Below are positions 39,099 to 47,989 of a stretch of DNA of 64,000 nucleotides, one piece after another. The DNA is from Sphingobacterium rhinopitheci (GTDB taxonomy: Bacteria > Bacteroidota > Bacteroidia > Sphingobacteriales > Sphingobacteriaceae). The stretch lies in contig NZ_JADEYQ010000001.1 of the NCBI RefSeq assembly GCF_022627575.1, positions 372,001-436,000 on the forward strand, written 5' to 3'. A program made the position numbers and the translations under genes. The notes under the pieces are model-generated. The model was not told the origin of the DNA. It searched no databases and worked only from the letters and a program-made list of their open reading frames with translations. Each line of letters starts with the position of its first letter. The first letter of the stretch is position 1.

Positions 39099-39872
39099 AT
39101 GAGTAATCACATGAATTTAACGCTAAAAGTATGGCGTCAAAAAAATGATAAATCAACTGGTCAATTCGTGACTATTCAAGCAAAAGACATCGCTGATGAT
39201 ATGTCTTTCTTAGAAATGCTTGATATTGTAAACGACGATTTGACACGTAAGGGTGAAGACCCTATATATTTCGACCACGATTGTCGTGAAGGTATCTGTG
39301 GTATGTGTTCATTGGTAATCAATGGTCGTGCACACGGTCCTAACCAAGGAACTACAACATGTCAATTGCACATGCGTTCTTTCCATGACGGACAAACTAT
39401 CGTAATCGAACCTTGGAGAGCAGCGGCATTTCCAGTATTAAAAGATTTAGCGGTAGATCGTACGGCATTCGATCGTATCCAACATGCTGGTGGTTATGTA
39501 AATATCAATACTGGTGGTGTACCTGATGCTAATACTATAGCTATCCCTAAGGTAATCGCTGACGAGGCTTTCGAATCTGCTACTTGTATCGGTTGTGGTG
39601 CTTGTGTGGCAGCTTGTAAAAATGCTTCTGCTATGTTATTCGTATCAGCTAAAGTATCTCAATTTGCATTATTACCTCAAGGTCAAACAGAGCGTTACGA
39701 GCGTGCTCAAGCAATGGTTGATCAAATGGATGCTGAAGGCTTTGGTAACTGTACAAATACAGGTGCTTGTGAAGCTGAATGTCCAGTAGGTATCAAATTG
39801 ACAAATATCGCTAGGTTAAATAGAGAATATTTAAGCGCTAAAGTTTTATCTCAAAGAGATATTCACGCTTAA
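39099..39872 (+). CDS. sdhB: Succinate dehydrogenase/fumarate reductase iron-sulfur subunit
   Basis: The 257-residue subunit passes electrons from the flavin to quinone through three clusters: a 2Fe-2S site [11 protein letters not shown] with a fourth Cys in TTCQLH, a 4Fe-4S site [13 protein letters not shown], and a 3Fe-4S site [16 protein letters not shown]. All expected cysteines are present. It ends sdhCAB; a long perfect hairpin lies directly behind. Chain length and spacing fit the Bacteroidota B-type enzyme. Confidence 0.96.
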   Translation: MSNHMNLTLKVWRQKNDKSTGQFVTIQAKDIADDMSFLEMLDIVNDDLTRKGEDPIYFDHDCREGICGMCSLVINGRAHGPNQGTTTCQLHMRSFHDGQTIVIEPWRAAAFPVLKDLAVDRTAFDRIQHAGGYVNINTGGVPDANTIAIPKVIADEAFESATCIGCGACVAACKNASAMLFVSAKVSQFALLPQGQTERYERAQAMVDQMDAEGFGNCTNTGACEAECPVGIKLTNIARLNREYLSAKVLSQRDIHA

Positions 39873-39877
39873 CATTT

Positions 39878-39940
39878 ATTCTTATAAATAAAAAAGGGCT
39901 TATTCTTTTAAAGAGTAAGCCCTTTTTTATTTATAAGAAT
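39878..39940 (+). terminator. sdhCAB terminator with a 25-bp perfect stem
   Basis: Bases 39878-39902 pair with 39916-39940 without a mismatch (25 bp, loop of 13 bases). The core GGGCTTA/TAAGCCC is flanked by A6/T6. It starts 6 bases after the sdhB stop. Confidence 0.9.
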
Positions 39941-40014
39941 AATATACATTAAATAATGAAAAAATATATAATATCATTATATTTATCATTACAAATCACT
40001 TTATACCTACACAG

Positions 40015-42039
40015 ATGCTTTTTAAAAGTCTCTTAAGAGTATTTATTATACTTTTTATGTATGTTTTTCACTTAGGAAACATCATAGGCCAAACTATGCA
40101 AACCGATAGTTTACTTAAACTTATTAGTCCACAAAACCCTGACTCTATAAATGCCAACATTTATTATGAATTAGCAAAACAAAATTATGCTAGTGACACA
40201 AAAAATGCAATATTATGGGCACAACAGGGGGCTACATATTTTAAGAAAATAGAATCATACGCTAAAATGTCAAGCTGTATGAATATTGAAGCTGTTTGTT
40301 TACTTATATTAGATAAACCCGATGAGAGTATAAAAATGCATTATGAGATTCTCAAATTAAGAGAGAATCTAAACGATTCCAATTTAATAGCTGAAACATT
40401 AATCAACATAGGAAATATATTCTATAAAGGTCAAGATAAAGAACAAGCATTAGAATTTTACCAGCGAAGTAAACAATTAGTCCTTCAAAACAACAACACT
40501 AACCTTTTAGCAAGAATTTATAATAATATAGCGAATTATTATAAAGATAAGTACTACGATCATAAAAATATAAAAGATAAAGATGCCGCTATAAAATATG
40601 CAAAAATAGCCATCCAATATAAAGAAAAACTAAAAACAGACAAAACACTAGAAAATTCATATTTAACCTTAGCAAGGTTATATTTTGATGCTAGGGAATT
40701 TAATTATGCAGCTAACTATGCTTTAAAAGGAGAGAAAATAGCCCTTCAAAATCGAAATGATGAATCAGTAGCAACAAGTAAACTCCTACTATCAGAATTA
40801 GCATTAACAAAGAACAATTTTGAGGAAGCACAAAATAAAATAAACGAACTATATACCTATATAACAACAAACAAGGCATTTCATCTCTTAAATACAAATG
40901 ATAAAAATATCATTGTGATAAGTAATAAAATTAGAAATTCTAATGCCAACCATACGAATCAACCTAGTATAGAATCTCAAATAGATAATAATACACTTTT
41001 AGCGTCCAGGGAAAAATTAAGAGAAGAGCTAAAAATAAAATATGAATCCGAGAAAAAAGGACTTGATAATATAAATCTGATGCTCAAAAATAAGATTGAA
41101 CAGAATAGAGCAGAAAAAAATAAAGTTATCAGCATCATATCTATAATTTTCTCATTGGTACTGATCATGTTAGTCGTAGATCTTGTAAAGAAAAATAGAT
41201 CCATACTAAGATCAAAGGATTCCATGCAAGCTAAAGCTAACCAGTTGTATAATCAAAATAGCTTTTTAAAACAATCAGAAACCTTCAAAACTAAACTATT
41301 TTCTATTATTTCGCATGATTTAAAATCACCTATATCAAATTTAAAATCTATAGTTGAATTATCTTCTGAAGTTCAATTGAGTCCTGAACAAAACTCATTT
41401 TTAATGAAAGAGATCAAGCAAGAATTAGACATAACGTCAAATTTATTAAACGATCTACTATTTTGGTCAAAAGTGCAAATGAAAACAAATTCAATCGCAT
41501 GGTCATCATTCAATATACATACAGTCACAGTCAAATGTTTTAACACTTTACGCTCTAATATTAAAGTAAAACATTTAAAAATAATTAACAATATCCCTAC
41601 AAATACATTTGTATGGGGAGATGAAATGCGAACAGAGTTTATAATCCGTAATATTCTACACAATGCTATAAAGTATAGTGAATTTTATCAACGCATAGAA
41701 ATTGGTATTATTGAAAACAATGATTCTTGGGATTTATATATTAAAGATAATGGTGTAGGTATGGGAGAAGAACATGTAAAAAGAATATTTTATACAGATA
41801 AATCGAAGATCAGTTCAAAAGGTACATTAAATGAACAAGGAGCTGGTATAGGACTTTTACTATGTTATAATTTTGCTGAAAGTCTAAACTGGAAATTACA
41901 GGTAGAATCAAAAATTAGGATAGGCACTACTTTCCATATCCATATTAACAAGAAAAATCAAGACATTAAAACAAGCGATAACGCAAGTTTAGAGAACACT
42001 AAAAAACAAATTCATAAGCCAATTCACTCCGATATATAA
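40015..42039 (+). CDS. Orphan TPR-containing sensor histidine kinase
   Basis: The 674-residue protein has an N-terminal signal/anchor segment, a helical TPR region facing the periplasm (about 40-310, with pairs such as ALEFYQRSKQL and ARIYNNIANYYKDK), a coiled coil, one membrane helix (about 370-390, ISIISIIFSLVLIMLVV), and a kinase core: H-box FSIISHDLKSPISNL, N-box RNILHNAIKYSE, G1 DNGVGMGEEH and G2 GAGIGLLLC. TPR kinases of this kind are common in Bacteroidota and probably sense a protein or peptide outside the membrane. No response regulator lies next to it. Confidence 0.9.
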   Translation: MLFKSLLRVFIILFMYVFHLGNIIGQTMQTDSLLKLISPQNPDSINANIYYELAKQNYASDTKNAILWAQQGATYFKKIESYAKMSSCMNIEAVCLLILDKPDESIKMHYEILKLRENLNDSNLIAETLINIGNIFYKGQDKEQALEFYQRSKQLVLQNNNTNLLARIYNNIANYYKDKYYDHKNIKDKDAAIKYAKIAIQYKEKLKTDKTLENSYLTLARLYFDAREFNYAANYALKGEKIALQNRNDESVATSKLLLSELALTKNNFEEAQNKINELYTYITTNKAFHLLNTNDKNIIVISNKIRNSNANHTNQPSIESQIDNNTLLASREKLREELKIKYESEKKGLDNINLMLKNKIEQNRAEKNKVISIISIIFSLVLIMLVVDLVKKNRSILRSKDSMQAKANQLYNQNSFLKQSETFKTKLFSIISHDLKSPISNLKSIVELSSEVQLSPEQNSFLMKEIKQELDITSNLLNDLLFWSKVQMKTNSIAWSSFNIHTVTVKCFNTLRSNIKVKHLKIINNIPTNTFVWGDEMRTEFIIRNILHNAIKYSEFYQRIEIGIIENNDSWDLYIKDNGVGMGEEHVKRIFYTDKSKISSKGTLNEQGAGIGLLLCYNFAESLNWKLQVESKIRIGTTFHIHINKKNQDIKTSDNASLENTKKQIHKPIHSDI

Positions 42040-42063
42040 AGAGTATAACTTATATTTGCGTCT

Positions 42064-42336
42064 ATGGATATAGATAAAGAAATTATAGTAAATATAGCGT
42101 TAGTAATTCATATGGCTTTGACAGGAATTGCGTTAATTCGTCTTTTCAAAGTTAAAAATGCTACAGGAGGGTTAGTTATTCTTTCACTGCTATCTATGAT
42201 GATCCCTGTATTAGGGCCATCAGCCTTAATCGTTTATCTTAATAACTTAATAAAAAAACAAGAGCAAGAAAAAAAGAATACTAAGCAGTATTCTTTTTCT
42301 CCTAAACCAAAAATAAAAAACGGTAATAAAAAATAA
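42064..42336 (+). CDS. Small two-helix membrane protein, unknown function
   Basis: The 90-residue protein has two membrane helices (about 8-25 and 36-60, the latter LVILSLLSMMIPVLGPSALI) and a basic tail rich in Lys and Gln. The helix pair with P-x-x-GP resembles the PLDc_N-type N-terminal domain of cardiolipin synthases and small related membrane proteins, without a catalytic part. It starts 24 bases after the orphan kinase and could be cotranscribed with it. Function unknown. Confidence 0.65.
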   Translation: MDIDKEIIVNIALVIHMALTGIALIRLFKVKNATGGLVILSLLSMMIPVLGPSALIVYLNNLIKKQEQEKKNTKQYSFSPKPKIKNGNKK

Positions 42337-42342
42337 TATTTT

Positions 42343-42378
42343 AATATTGAGCTATTAAGATTTTGATAGTTCAATATT
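42343..42378 (-). terminator. Hairpin straddling the stop of the 42.4-kb unknown gene
   Basis: AATATTGAGCTAT pairs with ATAGTTCAATATT (one G-U, 10-base loop). It overlaps the end of the minus-strand gene and is followed there by AT-rich DNA. It may serve both convergent genes. Confidence 0.5.
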
Positions 42379-43347
42379 ATCCCTAAAATTCCCTTCCTTA
42401 TCCACAATAAAAGTCATTGGATTTTCAGGATCTTTTATTATCTCAAACAATAGATAGCCCCAAGGTTTCCAGAAACTCTCCAACACTTGGCCGTATGTCT
42501 TTCCATTCCAATTGTCAAAAATAGGTTTCAGCGTCCAGTCATTCAACGGCATAGGTTCTACAAATACTTTTGTAGGAGTTTCCATTATCGTATATTCAGG
42601 TAATCTATTAAATAAATAAGCTGAATAAAAATAACGTGCACATATCTCTTCAAACTGAATAGGATGTAATTTTTTATTGACAATTTTGGCTAATAATTCA
42701 TCGTGAAAGATAGCATTTGTACCATTATCCTGAAGTGTAGCAATGATGGCAAAATCTTTCATTCGTAATGAAAATATCAACGTATTAATTTCATCGCGGT
42801 ACATAAAAGTATCCGCATCATTATCAACCTCAAAAATCTCTATCGTAAATGGGTTTCTTTCTTCAAACTCCATTGTTACCAATAAAGACTGCAACATAGC
42901 ATGTAAGTTTCTAAACTTATGAACCAGCGATTGAGAAAAATTCATTTCCTCACCAGACAGGACAGCTTGTCGCATACCCGCTTGAATTTCATTAAATACA
43001 ACACCGTACAAGATCTTTGAAACCCATTGAAACAAACTCAGCTGATCTAAATCCTTTACTGCAGCATAGCCTTCGTTCATAGCTTTTTCAACCTTCAACT
43101 CAAGCTCTTCTATTACCGCAGAAACTTCAGGAGAACAAGGTAATTGAAGTTTTTTATAGGTAGAGAAGCTCTCATCTAACATTTTGAAAGGCTTTTCTTC
43201 TAAATCAAAAGCACGCATCATCCAAACCGGAAAAACTGGAATACGCTCTTCCTCTGACATTAACTGATGACCCGTCAAAAAGCAAGATTTATTATCAAAT
43301 TTGAAATCCAAAAAAGGATTATAAAGTTTCGTTGTCATAGATGACAA
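42355..43347 (-). CDS. Conserved protein of unknown function, possible degenerate HNH-type N-terminus
   Basis: The 330-residue soluble protein has no signal or membrane segment. I recognise the type as conserved in Bacteroidota but without known function. Residues 12-80 recall a zinc-binding HNH-like module: CFLTGHQL in place of CxxCGKxL, PVFPVWMM in place of HVFPxWL, and LQLPCSPEV before a helix in place of a PCCxxCN segment. Most expected metal ligands are missing, so if related it is inactive or repurposed. The rest is mainly helical. It is divergent from the symporter gene and transcribed alone. Confidence 0.7.
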   Translation of the reverse strand: MSSMTTKLYNPFLDFKFDNKSCFLTGHQLMSEEERIPVFPVWMMRAFDLEEKPFKMLDESFSTYKKLQLPCSPEVSAVIEELELKVEKAMNEGYAAVKDLDQLSLFQWVSKILYGVVFNEIQAGMRQAVLSGEEMNFSQSLVHKFRNLHAMLQSLLVTMEFEERNPFTIEIFEVDNDADTFMYRDEINTLIFSLRMKDFAIIATLQDNGTNAIFHDELLAKIVNKKLHPIQFEEICARYFYSAYLFNRLPEYTIMETPTKVFVEPMPLNDWTLKPIFDNWNGKTYGQVLESFWKPWGYLLFEIIKDPENPMTFIVDKEGNFRDNIELSKS

Positions 43348-43512
43348 AGTTAATTTTTTTATCTACTAATCACGAGATAGATTAGTAGATTGACTAAAAT
43401 TTGACGCTTCAATATAAAGGCTATTCATTTATAATTTGAGATCAAATACTACATTTACTGAAATACTAATCCGTATTAAATTAAATATAAATTATAACAC
43501 CTAAATTTAAGT

Positions 43513-44775
43513 ATGAAAAAACTAATTAAATCTCTTTATTTCCAAGTCATTATAGCTATATTAATAGGTATTGCATTAGGGCACTATTATCCAAACATAG
43601 GTGTTTCATTAAAGCCCTTTGGAGATGGCTTTATCCGCCTTATAAAAATGATAATCGCTCCACTAATTTTCTGTAGTATCGTACTCGGTATATCGGGGAT
43701 GGAAGATGTTCGTAAAGTAGGAAAAATTGGAATCCGCTCGATGATGTATTTCCAATGTACTACATTCGTAGCTATGTTTATTGCTTTAGCGGTTATAAAT
43801 ATAGCAGAACCAGGCGTAGGTATGAATATAAACCTCGAAAATATCGATACCTCCCAGGTTGGTACTATCATTGAAAATACGAAGGAACAAAAAGGTATTA
43901 CACAATTTTTGTTAGATATCATCCCGCATAATGTCATTGGATCCCTAGCAGAAGGAAATATCCTTCAAGTTTTATTCTTTGCTGTGTTAATAGGTTTTGC
44001 ATTCGCTAGAATGGGTGAAAAAGCCGAACCTGTTAAGATTGTGTTGCAATCCTTTTTAGATGGTATATTTATCGTCATAAAGATGATTATGAAAGTAGCA
44101 CCACTCGGTGCGATGGGTGCTATAGGCTTCACTGTAGGAAGATTTGGGCTAGAGATATTGAAATCATTGGGTTTAATGATGTTTTGGTTTTACATGGCAT
44201 GTTTGATATACATATTTGTATTTATAGGATTGATATTATATAGAAACAAAATAAGTCTGTGGAAATTTTTGGGGTACATAAAAGATGAACTGCTAATAGT
44301 GTTAGGTACCTCCTCATCAGAATCAGTGCTACCTGCTATCATGGAAAAATTAGAAAAAGCAGGCTGCAGTAAATCTGTAGTACGTTTAGTTATCCCTACA
44401 GGATATTCCTTCAATCTCGATGGAACGGCTATATACCTTACGATGGCTGCCATTTTCTTAGCACAGGCGATCAATCAACCCATGGACCTAGGGGATCAAC
44501 TATTCTTATTACTTGTTTTGACATTTACGTCAAATGGTGCTGCAGGGGTAACGGGATCAGGCTTCATTATATTGGCGGCGACGTTGCCTGTGGTAGGTCA
44601 TATCCCAGTAGAATCCATTGCTATAGTATTTGGTATTGATAGGTTTATGAGTGAAGCACGTGCCTTGACAAATATTATAGGTAATGCGACGGCCGGCTTG
44701 GTATTATCCAAATGGGAAAATGAACTAGATATGAACCAATTAGAGCGTGTATTAAATGAGAAAGACGCTGCATAA
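43513..44775 (+). CDS. Dicarboxylate/glutamate:cation symporter (DAACS family)
   Basis: The 420-residue inner-membrane carrier matches the GltP/DctA family: RLIKMIIAPLIFCSIVLGI near residues 42-60, the serine-rich hairpin GTSSSESVLPAIMEKLEKAG, the substrate-site PTGYSFNLDGTAIYLTMAAI and the C-terminal hairpin with FTSNGAAGVTGSGFIILAATL. The Asn-Asp pair in SFNLDGT is typical. It carries glutamate, aspartate or C4-dicarboxylates with Na+ or H+; the sequence alone does not choose. Monocistronic with its own terminator. asnA follows, which uses aspartate, but it has a separate promoter region. Confidence 0.92.
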   Translation: MKKLIKSLYFQVIIAILIGIALGHYYPNIGVSLKPFGDGFIRLIKMIIAPLIFCSIVLGISGMEDVRKVGKIGIRSMMYFQCTTFVAMFIALAVINIAEPGVGMNINLENIDTSQVGTIIENTKEQKGITQFLLDIIPHNVIGSLAEGNILQVLFFAVLIGFAFARMGEKAEPVKIVLQSFLDGIFIVIKMIMKVAPLGAMGAIGFTVGRFGLEILKSLGLMMFWFYMACLIYIFVFIGLILYRNKISLWKFLGYIKDELLIVLGTSSSESVLPAIMEKLEKAGCSKSVVRLVIPTGYSFNLDGTAIYLTMAAIFLAQAINQPMDLGDQLFLLLVLTFTSNGAAGVTGSGFIILAATLPVVGHIPVESIAIVFGIDRFMSEARALTNIIGNATAGLVLSKWENELDMNQLERVLNEKDAA

Positions 44776-44807
44776 TTGAGGTGTAAAAACAACAGCTAAA
44801 TTTTAAT

Positions 44808-44845
44808 AAAAAAGGAGTACTGATAATTATTAGTACTCCTTTTTT
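44808..44845 (+). terminator. Terminator after the symporter gene
   Basis: A perfect 14-bp stem including A6/T6 and GGAGTACT/AGTACTCC, loop of 10 bases. Confidence 0.9.
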
Positions 44846-44888
44846 ATTAATTAACAAAACGATTACACTAAATGATTACATTTTTGTT

Positions 44889-44896
44889 TACATTTG
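44889..44896 (+). promoter_or_regulatory. Candidate asnA -7 box TACATTTG
   Basis: Exact TAnnTTTG match 69 bases before the ATG; no clear -33 box. Confidence 0.4.
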
Positions 44897-44965
44897 ATGA
44901 ATTTTATTAAAATATTAGTAATTTAAAATTTTACAAGCTTAATAATATAAAGCTAAAACATTTAC

Positions 44966-45970
44966 ATGGGACGTAACTTATTAAAAAGAGAACAAGCGAT
45001 TACTTTTGTTAAAGAAACATTTTCGAGTAATCTAAAAAATATATTAAAACTTATCCCCGTATCGTCACCACTGATTGTATTAGATGGGACAGGAATTAAT
45101 GATGACTTAAATGGTATTGAAAGGCCAGTGGCTTTCCCTATTAAATCTTTGGACGAGCAACGTGCTGTAGTAGTACATTCACTAGCAAAGTGGAAAAGAG
45201 TACGTCTTAAAGAATTAGAAATTGAACCTCACGAAGGAATTATTACAGATATGCGTGCCTTGCGTCCTGACGAAGATTACTCCCCTATTCACTCGATCTA
45301 TGTGGATCAATGGGATTGGGAAAAAGTAATATTACCTCAAGACCGCAACTTGCAATATCTTAAAGATACCGTTTCAAATATTTATGCTGCATTAGTAGCT
45401 ACAGAAAAAAGTGTCGAAGCACAGTACCCTGATAAAAAGGCTATTCTTCCTGCACAGATTACATTTTTATCTTCTCAGGAAGTATTAACAATGTATCCGG
45501 ATAAAACCCCGAAAGAACGAGAAAATATCATCGCTAAAGAATACGGTGCGGTATTCTTATACGGTATTGGAGGGGAGCTATCTAATGGATTTACGCATGA
45601 TGGTAGAGCAGCTGACTATGATGATTGGAGTACCGAAAATGAAGCCGGATGGCATGGTCTAAATGGAGACATCTTGGTATGGAATCCGCTTATAAATAGC
45701 GCTTTTGAACTATCTTCTATGGGAATCCGTGTCGATAAAAAAGCACTCCTGAGACAATTGGAAATCAGAAATTGTACGGAGAGAGCAGAATTATCATTCC
45801 ATAAAATGTTATTAAATGACGAACTACCTGAAGCTATTGGCGGTGGTATCGGTCAATCTCGTGTTTGTATGTTCATGCTTAAATTAGCACACATCGGTGA
45901 AGTGCAAGTAAGTATTTGGGATCAACAAAGAAAAGATAATCTAGCAAAAGAGAATATCTTCTTATTGTAA
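44966..45970 (+). CDS. asnA: Aspartate--ammonia ligase
   Basis: The 334-residue enzyme makes asparagine from aspartate, ammonia and ATP. It is the AsnA form related to class II tRNA synthetases. Signatures: VSSPLIVLDGTGINDDLNG, RAVVVHSLAKWKRVRL, DMRALRPDED, HSIYVDQWDWEKVI, YGIGGELSNG and the C-terminal GGGIGQSRVCMFML. Length is standard. It is transcribed alone, and ends at a terminator shared with the convergent GNAT-nitrilase gene. Confidence 0.96.
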   Translation: MGRNLLKREQAITFVKETFSSNLKNILKLIPVSSPLIVLDGTGINDDLNGIERPVAFPIKSLDEQRAVVVHSLAKWKRVRLKELEIEPHEGIITDMRALRPDEDYSPIHSIYVDQWDWEKVILPQDRNLQYLKDTVSNIYAALVATEKSVEAQYPDKKAILPAQITFLSSQEVLTMYPDKTPKERENIIAKEYGAVFLYGIGGELSNGFTHDGRAADYDDWSTENEAGWHGLNGDILVWNPLINSAFELSSMGIRVDKKALLRQLEIRNCTERAELSFHKMLLNDELPEAIGGGIGQSRVCMFMLKLAHIGEVQVSIWDQQRKDNLAKENIFLL

Positions 45971-45991
45971 TAGAATATCATCTTCATAAAT

Positions 45992-46025
45992 ATAAAGGGG
46001 ATAATAAAAAAATTATCCCCTTTAT
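45992..46025. terminator. Bidirectional terminator between asnA and the GNAT-nitrilase gene
   Basis: ATAAAGGGGATAAT pairs perfectly with ATTATCCCCTTTAT (14 bp, 6-base loop) between convergent genes. Confidence 0.85.
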
Positions 46026-46033
46026 GTTTTATA

Positions 46034-47542
46034 CTATTTAAGAAGATTGACCTCGTATAAATCTTTCCTTCTATCTTTCATTACTTTTACTGTACCATAT
46101 TCATGGAGATCACGAAGGGCATATAAATCAACATCAGCGATTAATACCATTTCCGTATTCGGTGTAGCTTCTGCTTTAATGGCATTATTAGGAAAAGCAA
46201 AATCCGATGGCGTAAATACAGCAGATTGCGAATATTGAATATCCATATTATTGACGCGTGGCAAGTTACCAACAGACCCAGCTATAGCGACATAACATTC
46301 ATTTTCTATAGCACGTGCTTGGGCACAATGCCGGACACGAATATATCCATTTTGCGTATCTGTCATAAAAGGAACAAATAATATCTGCATTCCTTGATCA
46401 GCCAATATTCTACTCAACTCTGGAAATTCAACATCATAACATATAAGTAGTCCTATTTTTCCACAATCGGTATCAAATACTTTAACCTCACTCCCGCCGA
46501 CCATACCATAGTATTTGAATTCGTTGGGTGTGATATGAACCTTACGATAGGAATCTACATGCCCATTGCGATGGCAAAGATAAGTTACATTATAGAGCTT
46601 ACCACGCTCCACCAAAGGCATCGACCCGGCTATAATATTAACATTATAAGAAACCGCAAACTGTTGTATACGTTGACAGATCTCTTTGGTATGTTCGGCC
46701 AATTTCTCCATCGCTAAGCGCTCAGGAAGATCATTATAAGGTTTCATCAATGGGGAATTGAAGAACTCTGGAAACATGATAAAGTCAGTGCCATAATCAC
46801 TTACGGTATCCACGAAAAACTCTATTTGATCATAAAATTCGTCTATATCCGTAAATAAGCGCATTTGCCATTGTACTAATCCCAAACGAATCGTCTGTTT
46901 ACTTGCAGAATTTGATCTTGCATCAGGATCGTAATAAATATTGTTCCATTCCAACAATGTCGCAAACTGCGCTGACTCTTTATCTTCAGGAAGGTAATTT
47001 TTAAGGATTTTTTTTACGTGAAAATCATTCGACAGCTGGAACGTTAAGGTAGGATCATAGATTTCCTTTCTTTTTACTTTCTCGATATATACACGAGGAC
47101 TCATTTCATTCACGTAATTATAATAATTAGGAATTCGTCCTCCCGCAACAATACTTTTTAAATTCATCTCCTCACAGAGTTCCTTGCGCGCATCGTACAA
47201 TCTACGTCCCAGTCTTAGTGCTCTAAAATCAGGATGAACAAATACTTCTATGCCATACAAAATATCACCTTCATAGTCATGGTTCAAAAATTTGCCATCG
47301 TCAATTATCTGATAATAATTATTATAGATATTCGTATTTTTTGAATTGATCATTAGTGACAAAGCACAAGCAACGACATGGCCATTAGCTTCGACACAAA
47401 GCTGCCCCTCAGGAAACATGTCTATCAAATCAACAATATTCTCCCGTGTCCATACATCACCTATTCCATCATAGGCTTCCGTCATGGTTTTTTTGAGATC
47501 TTTATAATCTTGCTTGGTTAATAATCTAACATTAATATCCAT
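46034..47542 (-). CDS. Fused GNAT acetyltransferase and nitrilase-family amidohydrolase
   Basis: The 502-residue protein has an N-terminal GNAT domain (1-210, with FVHPDFRALRLGRRLYDARK as the acetyl-CoA loop) and a C-terminal carbon-nitrogen hydrolase domain (215-502). The nitrilase triad is visible: Glu in FIMFPEFF, Lys in YRKVHITPNE and Cys in GLLICYDVEFPE. Such fusions are widespread and annotated as bifunctional, but the substrate is not settled; an amide is cleaved in one domain and an amine may be acetylated in the other. It is intact and monocistronic, convergent with asnA. Confidence 0.92.
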   Translation of the reverse strand: MDINVRLLTKQDYKDLKKTMTEAYDGIGDVWTRENIVDLIDMFPEGQLCVEANGHVVACALSLMINSKNTNIYNNYYQIIDDGKFLNHDYEGDILYGIEVFVHPDFRALRLGRRLYDARKELCEEMNLKSIVAGGRIPNYYNYVNEMSPRVYIEKVKRKEIYDPTLTFQLSNDFHVKKILKNYLPEDKESAQFATLLEWNNIYYDPDARSNSASKQTIRLGLVQWQMRLFTDIDEFYDQIEFFVDTVSDYGTDFIMFPEFFNSPLMKPYNDLPERLAMEKLAEHTKEICQRIQQFAVSYNVNIIAGSMPLVERGKLYNVTYLCHRNGHVDSYRKVHITPNEFKYYGMVGGSEVKVFDTDCGKIGLLICYDVEFPELSRILADQGMQILFVPFMTDTQNGYIRVRHCAQARAIENECYVAIAGSVGNLPRVNNMDIQYSQSAVFTPSDFAFPNNAIKAEATPNTEMVLIADVDLYALRDLHEYGTVKVMKDRRKDLYEVNLLK

Positions 47543-47601
47543 AATTGGTTGTTCTATAATTAGAATTAAGAATACTCAAAAGTAATACCAAAGTAGAAAA
47601 G

Positions 47602-47634
47602 AAAAAGCTCTATCAAAATATGATAGAGCTTTTT
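47602..47634 (-). terminator. Terminator of the M42-DUF3467 operon
   Basis: AAAAGCTCTATCA pairs with TGATAGAGCTTTT (13 bp, 5-base loop), lying 7 bases after the DUF3467 stop on the minus strand. Confidence 0.85.
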
Positions 47635-47640
47635 AAGAAA

Positions 47641-47970
47641 TTATGCTTCTCCTTTAGAGTTCCCAAAATCTAATGGATATGGGATATCTATAGGACCATT
47701 GGCAACTTCAGTTTTACCTTGACTATCAAAACGGTCGATATTATCTTTTAATACGGTCAATAAAGCCTTAGCATGATCTGGAGTCAATACGATTCTAGAT
47801 TTAACTTTCGCCTTAGGTACACCTGGCATCACGCGGATAAAATCTAAAACGAATTCTGTATTTGAATGCGTAACTATAGCTAGGTTAGCATATACTCCTT
47901 CTGCAATTTCCTCACTTAACTCAATGCTAATTTCGTTTTTTTCTGTGTTGTTTTTATTAATGTCGCTCAT
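47641..47970 (-). CDS. DUF3467 protein
   Basis: The 109-residue soluble protein matches DUF3467: YANLAIVTHSNTEFVLDFIRV, a loop PGVPKAKVKSRIVLTPDHAK, and LLTVLKDNIDRFDSQ. Members are found in many bacteria, some archaea included, and have no known activity. It starts 19 bases after the M42 peptidase stop and is almost certainly cotranscribed with it. The pairing gives no more than a hint of a joint role. Confidence 0.88.
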   Translation of the reverse strand: MSDINKNNTEKNEISIELSEEIAEGVYANLAIVTHSNTEFVLDFIRVMPGVPKAKVKSRIVLTPDHAKALLTVLKDNIDRFDSQGKTEVANGPIDIPYPLDFGNSKGEA

Positions 47971-47989
47971 ATCTAATTACTATTTGTTT

